From the NCBI RefSeq assembly GCF_052857255.1, contig NC_135505.1, forward strand, positions 60,679,149-60,743,148: a stretch of 64,000 nt of DNA. The letters run 5' to 3'. Below are positions 49,501-58,500 of this stretch, piece after piece. Position numbers and translations under genes: made by a program. The notes beneath the pieces are model-generated. The model was not told the origin of the DNA. It ran no database searches and saw nothing but the letters and a program-made list of their open reading frames with translations. The stretch comes from Amblyomma americanum (taxonomy: Eukaryota > Arthropoda > Arachnida > Ixodida > Ixodidae). Numbering within the stretch: the stretch's first letter is position 1; each line of letters begins with the position of its first letter.

Positions 49501-52500
49501 AGATGTAAAACAATGGAAAATAAAAAAAAAAGCCGCATGTACGAGGATCACGGAGCCCGCGTTCCGGTGCATGCCTTAGCAGGTTTTCACTGCTGGAGCA
49601 CTCGCCCACGCTGCTGATTCTTTGGCGTGAGCTGTTCAATGTTTCCGTTGTGCCGCAGTCACGGGGTCGCGATCACTCACGTGATGTAAACAATACAGTA
49701 TGGCGGTTCGCGCAATGTAGGCTTTTGTTAGTGCTGCGAGCTTGAGCTGCGTGGACAGCAGTGTGGAGATGTTGGAGCCCTTGAGTGACGGCAATATATT
49801 TAAAGCTGCATGCTCCCAGCAGACTTTGCAGGGCTCACGTGCGGCAGTGACGAGTCCGACGGCTCTGCCACCGCAAAGTGCACATAAAGTAAGGTCGGCG
49901 CTCGATGTTGCGGCATGCCACTTCTCTGTCAGTGAGAACTTTGACGCTGTGCAGGAGCTTTGGGCAAGCTGCAGATGATGTTGATGGAGTCTCGGCAGAA
50001 CAGCTGCAAGCAGATGCACTTCGCTGATAACTTTTAATTTTGACAACCCTTCCCCATAAATAAATATGTTTTGGAGCATGAATAGCATCATATATTCTAG
50101 CACTAAAGCTCGCTGCTCATGCGAATGCATTCCAGTACTTGTTTCTGGCGCATAACTGGCCGATTAGTTCATTTTATTTGCCATTAGGACCGGATGCATT
50201 TAATTCTCAGGATATGCCCGCTAGAAACGTGTAGATGCACCTAGCTCGCGGTTACATGCCTAGATGTGACTGCCTCGAGTTCTGCCTGCATGGCGGGGCG
50301 CTGTAACCGCTCATTCTAGCGCCCATTCGATAATTCGAAAAAATTTTTGGTCCCTTTTGAGTTCGAATTAACGAGCTTTTACTGTACTAGGCTGTGATCC
50401 TTTTACCTTTTTGCTGCCCGAGATTTCTGACTCCAGCTCCCCTCATGCCCCTTGGGCAATTTATTTTGTGTTGTCAATGAGTCCCATCTTCCTGCCTTCT
50501 CTCATCTGCATACTGGGTTGTCCTTTTAGCCTTTTTGCTGCCTGAATTTTGACTGAGTTTGGGGAGTCGTGATGTGTGCGGCTAGGTTGGCTCATTGGCG
50601 GCCAAGTGTTAGTGTCAACTTAGCAGTGTATTTCATTTCACTACAGCTTGTATGCCACTTTGTTTCTTCTCGTGAAGGGCTTGTTGCCCTTATCTACGGT
50701 TTACTGATTAGTGTGAGTGCAAAAAAGTACAGTAGTTAAAGTAGTCGTGACGCTGATGGCGGAGGCAGCGTTGCCAAAGAAGTAGATAATTCGAGGGTAG
50801 TGAAAGAGGAGGTCGCGAAAGATATTGAAGCATTGTACAGGGGAAAGCAGCAGGCAGGATCAGTAATTGTAGATCTGTTGAAGGATGTTGGAGGCATTGT
50901 GCTAGAAAAATTTGCCACCCTGTATGTGCAATGAGCACTACTGGAAGCATGGAAGAATGCTTACAATCGTAAAAAGCCGCATGTAATAGGTTTTTAACAC
51001 TTTAAAGATCCCGTATCGCAAAAAAGTTGGCTTCGGCATCATTGACTGTGAGCAAAACATCTGAAAAAATTGCAGGAGACACTTGAGTTCTGCCTTAAGG
51101 ATATGAAGTGATGGTGTTAATAAGTTAATGCTCATATATGTGGAATTGTTCATTCTCAGCTTTACGTTCATATGTACCTGGGAGTCCCCATACTATACTC
51201 CTTGCACACTGGTGCAGCGGTTAAGGGCTGCACGACTGCCCTGCGATGGCAGGTGCTGCCACCATTGGGTCTTATGTGACCCAGGATACTCTTCCCAAAT
51301 AACCTCTCACGATCAGCCATTAATTTAACTGTCACCTGCTAGTGTGGTTCGTTTTCTCACAATCCAGTGGGTAGGTTGTGATCATCCAACAAGGTCACGT
51401 GACCTAGGTTGCTTCTCCGGGGGTGGCTGCCTGGGCCACCCTACGCCACCCTATTTATCGCTCACTACGCCAACACGGGATTATCTGCGTAAGGGGCCTT
51501 AAATGCTGTCACGTTAAAATCCTTTGACAAGCAACCTAGGCAGACCACCAAAGCAGCCCACCTTGAGCATGTGTCCTTGCGGCGTCATCACAACCTCCCT
51601 ACTGGATTGTGAGCAAACTGCTTACCGTGATAGGTGGCTGTTGAGTTTGGTCGCAAGAGGCTGCTTGGGAACAGCAACATGGGCCACCACGCAAGCCCCA
51701 CCAGCGGCAGCACCTGCCATTGCAATCATTGGCAAATTGCTTAACCATTGCACCAGATGCAATAGTTAAGCTCTGCAAGCTGTGTAAGCACTACGGTAAG
51801 CTCTGTCTGAAGCGTCAACTTGAGTGTCACTGCGGTCCTGGGCAAGTCAGGTTTTTCCGGCTGTCCGACTTTGTGAGAAAAAAATGGGTCACAAATGGGC
51901 TCCTACCGCACGAGGCGGATTTAGGGTTGCTTGACGGCGGAACTTATCTCTGATCCGTCAAGGCAACGGTTTGGTCAAAGACCCTTTTCCCAAGCATCTC
52001 ACCCTAGAAGAGCCGAACACCAGGCTGGGGGAAATCTTGTACCCATTTAAAAATCGGTGGGTACCTGGCGGCACTGGGGGACCGAACCCACACCTTCTGA
52101 ATGCGAGGCGGATGCTCTACCACAATGCCACGCTTCGGTAAAAGGGCCACAAATGGGCTTCTACCACACGAGCCGGATTTAGGGTTGCTTGACGGCGGAA
52201 CTTATCTCTGATGCATTAAGGCAACGGTTTGGTCTAAGCCCCTTTTCTCAAGCATCTCGCCTTAGATGAGCCGAGCACCAGGCCAGGTGAAATCTTGTAC
52301 CCATTAAAAAACTGGTAGGTACCCGGTGGCACTGGGGATCAAACCCAGCCTCTCCCAGATGCGAGGCAGATGCTCTACCACAAGGCCACAAGGTTGCACA
52401 CTCGGTGCCTTACGTGCACTGAGTGCCACACAATATAAAGAACGTTGCAGGAAGATACGGGTCCAACTCGTGTTTGCGGTGCCATGTAAGCTCGCTAAAG

Positions 52501-55500
52501 TGTGTGCTATCATGAACAGAGATGATAGACAGCAAAGATGCACCTTAAATCACAGCCTTGATTACATAGAATGTGCCAGAGAAGTTATCTGCCAGGTTCT
52601 ATTATCCCGTGAAAAGATGTACATCGGCCAAACTGGGTGATGTTTCAATGAGAGGGCGGCTGAACATGATCGAAATCTCTCTGCCAACTCAAGAGGCAGT
52701 TTAGCTTTACATTGTAAGAAGTGCAAAAAAGGGGATTGCCACCCGTTTCTTGAAAGCACAAAGTTCCTCGCTACGGCTAGAACCAAAACAGAAAAGGAAA
52801 TAATTGAGGCCTTCCTAATCACAAAGAATGTGAACAATTGTGTGAGCTCCGGATTTAACCTCGTTGTTAATCTCGTTTTGTATGATTCATATGGTTTCGT
52901 TTTTCATTGCTTTTCTGCTTACTCCTTTTTAGTGCTTGCACCTTTATCTTTTACTGTTGGTTCCACGCCTCATCCCTTTTGCTTAGCAAGTTTTCACTCG
53001 TAATACATGGTTCTGCCGATTCTATATTTCGTTCTCTTTGAATATTCAGTTGCACCGTTAGGCTCTTTACCTTCCTCTCTCCTTTTATCAAGGTGCCAAG
53101 GGTGTATAGGCATGCACACACTTTGGCGTTTTTTAGATTGGCTCTACTGAACTGTTAAACTTGTCGGCTGTGTTGGATCCCGGCTGTGTCATGTGGTGGT
53201 CTGGAGCTTTTAAAAAGGAATGCTCGAAGCGTTTTCGAATAAAAGTTGGAAGTCTGCGCTCTGTGTTTGTACGTGTTTCTTGTCCCTGTCCCGTTCTTTC
53301 GAGCAGTTTAATCATGAACGAGGAAGAAGGGACCCCAACACAGTCTTTACGGAAATAGTGTATCAAAACAAGCGCTATGCTTTCAGTGCAGCTAACAGGA
53401 AAACATTACTTGATGCTGAGTTACGACAGCCATCTTCAATTTTAGGACCTCTGCAGTATGCAAGGCCTGTACTCAAAAAATACACTGGCCTGCTTCTTTC
53501 GTACATCTTATGCTTTCTGTGGAATTTCGAGGATTCGTGATTCTCCATCCTTGGAATTTTGACTTCTTCACCGTAGTTAGGGGCCTTAACTATACAAGCC
53601 GAAAATTTAATAGTGTTAGCCCACTGTCATGTGCAACCTACTGAGTTCGCCGGAACTCTTATCGCCCGAGAAATGGAAACTCTCGTCCACATTGCTAACA
53701 CAGAAAAGCATGTTACTTCGTTAGAAACAACTGCCTCTCAAGAAGTATATGTTTTGTTCACAGCTTTCAGTTGGCACCCCCGCTGCATTTTTTGTTGTAG
53801 ATGATGCACTGCATTTCTACCAACACTTCTGGCTGACCTTCACTATTGCATTCCTCATAGCCTGAGTTGTTTGGGACATTAAACCCCCGTAACCAAACCA
53901 TAGTAAATTGGCATATATGCAAAAGGTCATTCTATATTTACATTCATAGGTCTCAGAGTCCTCATACCCCTCCTGGCACAGGGGTACCGCAGTTAAGCGA
54001 TGCACCACTGCCCTGTGATAGCAGGTGCTCCCAGTGGTGGGCCTTGTGCAGGCCAGGTTTCTTTTCCAGGGTGACCAATAACTTACCTGCCACCTACCAC
54101 GGTGGGTAGTTCCCTCACCACTCAGCAGGCAGGTTGTGATGGCACCGCAAGGTCACGTCACCTGTGTTTCTCACCTGCCAGAGCAGTCGGTGCTCATGAT
54201 TTTTCACTCACAATGCCGACACCAGATTTTCTGGGGAATGGGGCTTTTAAATAAAGCTTGTGTGTTAATAATACATTTGGATAACACTGCCGAAATTTTG
54301 CGTGCATGAGCATGTTTATAATCAGGTACAATTTTGCACTACCTTGCAGGCGTCGTCATTGACATGCATATTCCATTAAATCTGGATGTGTAGTGCCAGC
54401 TTTGAAAATAATGGCATTAAGTGTTTACTGTTATGTCTTGTGCACGTCTTGATATAAGCGGACCCTTTCACCCACCTCGTACGCCGTGCTAAAGTTTACG
54501 CCAAAGATAAGTCGAGGCTTTCTGCCTTACGGCTCTTCAAGCTAATGAAGAAATAGAGATGCTTGCCTTTTGCAGTGTGCTCTGATATGAGTTATTCATG
54601 GATTCCTTCTTTGGTCACAGTGGAGGGCTATTATGGAGGATTTTGGCAAAGTTTCACCTTACTTTTATATTAGTTAAATACAGTATTTGTATCTTGCCAG
54701 TGCTTGCCTATACCAAAATGTTCTAAACGTCTGCAGCAAAAATGTTTCAAATGAAACATCAAACAGCACTTCAATAGGCATGAGCTAATGATACCCTAGG
54801 TAAAAATCAAAGGGGAAATGGATATACGTAGGGCATATAATGGAGAGAAGGTAACGTAGTGCTCTCACAAGGTGGTTAGGTTTATTTCAAGAGGTGCAAC
54901 TTCGCAGAGTGGAGCAGCATGTCAGATGGGCAAATGAGATTAGGAAAGATGTCGTGACAGGGTGGCTGCAGCTGGCACAGGGCCGGTTTAATTTGAGGTA
55001 ACTGAAGGTCAGACACCTCTGCTATGACTACAGTGGTGGTTGGGAGGGCGAGCCAGTGCAATATGTATTTTGCTTGCCACAGCAGATGTGTCATCCTGTA
55101 TGTCATTTTTTCGTGACTGTGGCTGTACCATGGTGCAGGTGGCACTGGAGCGTGGTGAGAAGTTAGAGCCCCACCATGACCCTATTCATGACCAGAGCTG
55201 GTATCTGGATCAAGAACTACGAGAGCGCCTCTACCGCGAGTATGCCGTTGAGGGCTATGCAATCGCCCAATGTCTCGGGGAGGCAGTTTTCATCCCCGCA
55301 GGTGCACCACACCAGGTGAATGCCCAGTCTTCTCATTTGCTTCAATTTTGCTTCAGTATGTTGTCGCGTACACCAGTGATGTGATTTCTGTGCCAAACTG
55401 TGTCAAAAGGCAAAGCCTGCTACATGCTGCTACTTTACAACAAATTGGAGTAATCTGCACCAAGCCTGCACCAAAACTCCATACTTCCTTATGGACAAAA

Positions 55501-58500
55501 TTGTCTCTCACTGCATGTTGTTTATACCTCTGCATTAGGCAGCACTAGTGAAAAGCACAATTTTTCTGAGAATCCTTCAGTCAGTCTTTAGTATGTATAT
55601 GAGGGGGGGGGGGGGGGGGGAGGGAAGGGGCATCATGCACGCTGAGCGCGTTGTCACCCCACTTAATGAAAACAAAGCGGAATAGGCTTGCAGCATGCAG
55701 GGATTTACTCTGGTCATCTCGTGGCATGGAGGGCATGCAAAAATGCGCATGAGCATTTGCAAACGGCGTTGGTGTCCTTACTCGTCCGAAGTGGAGAAAC
55801 TGCAAGTTACCGTGAAGTTCTCAGTGGTTGTCGATTTTAGGGTTCATTGCCCTACCAAAAAGTAGATATTTTTGGATGATTTTTTTCATCGACATCGAAC
55901 TGTCTCCCTGCTGCTCGGTTCACGTCCTCCAATGCATATTCAGTGGCACGCCGCTTCAACTTTGCATCGTAGCTGCTTAGCCTTGCAGGCAGTGTCATTT
56001 TCAGTGCAAGCCATATGGATCCAATGCTGAAATCGGAATTTTAGAGAATATGACTGAACTGGATGTGTCGGCGGCGCTTTCAGTCCGCTTATTGTGAGAT
56101 CATTGGATTCTAGCCATATGATAGGATTTTAAAAAATAATTTAGCATAGCGCAATCTGCATACCACTACCATGAACGACATCGGTGGTGAGCTATCTGCA
56201 CATTGGGCAGATGGCCTTGATTAACACATACCTGTTGCTGCGCAGTTGGATTCTTGCGGAAGTGGATCACGGTAGCGGATTGCGCTGGGCTGATTTCAAA
56301 TATGCATTTTTTTTATGTCAGTTCATTTTCAAGATAACATTCAATGGCCATTGTTTAAGGCCCAAACTCCAAAGTAATGACTTCATCAAAAATTAATTAT
56401 AAGGCATGATTGATAGCCAAAAGAGTGAATTATGAAATGTTGAGAGCAGATTTTTACATATCAGTTATTAATCATTTCACAGCCTTCTGAACTTAAGTAT
56501 TCAAAATGTGTGTACCTTCTAATGGTAAATTAATGAAAATAAATCTTTCAAGCTAAAATGAAAAAATTCGCTCCCAACATTTTACACAGCACACATTAGG
56601 CTTTCCATTGCAAAAAAAAGTTTCAGCTCTGTGTGACTTGGTTGCTGAGATATTGAGGCCGTAAGACTGCTAGTAGTTGACAGTATGCATTTTCAGACAA
56701 CTACAATAAAAATTCTTTGGGAAAGTTTAGTATTTACAGGTGCAGTTACATGTTTACAATATGAAATGGCTTGTAGCCGCTAGGGATGTAGTCCTTCTGC
56801 TTGCCAGTGTCCAGGTGCCACTTCTTGAGGACTCCTAGAAATTTTCGGCAATAGAATGCTTTCGAGCACATTTTTCCTCTCGGCGCTCATCTTTCTCTGC
56901 CATTCATTTTGTGCTCCTTGCATTGGTACCGAGGCCTAGTTCCTTAATATTGCTACAGAGGTTCTTTTGCTGCCTGCATTGAACCGAATCACTGCTTCAG
57001 ACACGGCAGCTTTAACAGTAAACAGTGATGCGTGGCGCTCCTTAGGTGCCAAGGCACATATCAAGGAGAGTAGACTTATTACTTTTTTGGGTTTTACCCC
57101 TATGGCACCACTCAAACAGCCGCTCATGCACAGGAAGCAGCGCTTTATAGAAACATGCGGCGGAATATTGTATCGTTCTTTGGAGGAGATTCCCCTTGGG
57201 CTGCTACTGCATTTCGCCGGCACCAAGAGTCTGGTCCTGATGCGCAGAGGCCGTGATTTGATACCTCCTCGGTTGAGGTAATGTAATGGTAGATGGCCAT
57301 CACAGGCTTCTGGGTTGTCTCCCCATCCTTATATGGTATTTTAATGCCCAGGCATAATAGGAGCCTTATTTTGTTATGAGACTGCCTGTTAGCTTGCTCT
57401 AGCCTCCAAGGTTCTCAATATCTTTGTGCTTACACAACAGAGTCTGCAGGGCTGTTGCCATTCGTTTTCATACATGATTTATAGTCTTCCTTTGAAACTT
57501 TGATATATCCGTAAACATCTACCTTTTGCATAGCTACAAAAGCCCGACTATAACCATTAGAAAGCATTGTGGTATAGCTAAGGCCGTACTTCTTCAATGA
57601 CCTTTCAAAGAGAATAAGGGCTGCCTCAAGCTTCATCTCTGGAGCCTTTTTTTTGGGGAATTTTTTGGCATAGGTGTGTAGTCCTCGAGGACTGGTAAGA
57701 TGGGTCACCTTCTTTCAGGCCTTGCTTGCAGCCGGCACAGAAATTGCACAATACAACGTAGTCCACCACAAGACCGGTAAGCAGTTCTGACGACGATGCC
57801 CACACCTATGTGGGATGTGTCGCTGCGTGTCATCCAAGTGCCGCCATATGATACTGCAATGTTGCCAGCGTTCCCAAGGTTCAGTTCATTATAAAGTTCT
57901 CGAACTGACCGCACACACTTTTGCGTGACTTCCTCGGCTGCACAAACTGCTGCAGGCGTCAACTTATTCTTCCCGTCTTGTCAACTTTTAGTGTGAATAC
58001 TGTGGTGGGAATTGTTCAGCAATGAGAGAATGTCATTCAGAGCTAATGTTGGGTCCCAGTGCTCTGCAGGCAGCAAGCACATTCACCACGAAAGGATTAA
58101 CTTTCTGATCGCCGCATACCCGTGGCAAACTCCATGCAGATGATGTGTCCTAGTCATTTGCAGGCTGAAGAAAAAGTTTAACGGTGAGCCCCTATTCTCA
58201 CTCACCTTTACAAAGCTAACGTCATCGCCGCTGCCGCACGTTTTACATTTCTTAAGTTAAGCTGTTGAGCGATTCTAAGCAAACGATTGTGAAACTTTAT
58301 TCGTTGAGCCGACAGTCCGCCTCGTTGTCGACACGTAAACAATCAGACTTCTGCCTCGTTGCCAGAGTTGATAAGAGTTCTTGAAGTTTTTCTTTAGTTT
58401 TCATCTCTTGGAACACATTGGATGGCTCTAGCATCACTGTATCGCGGCTAATGCAAGTGCTGCCGCTAGTACTTTCCTGTGCTGCAGAGCTTGCAAGGCC

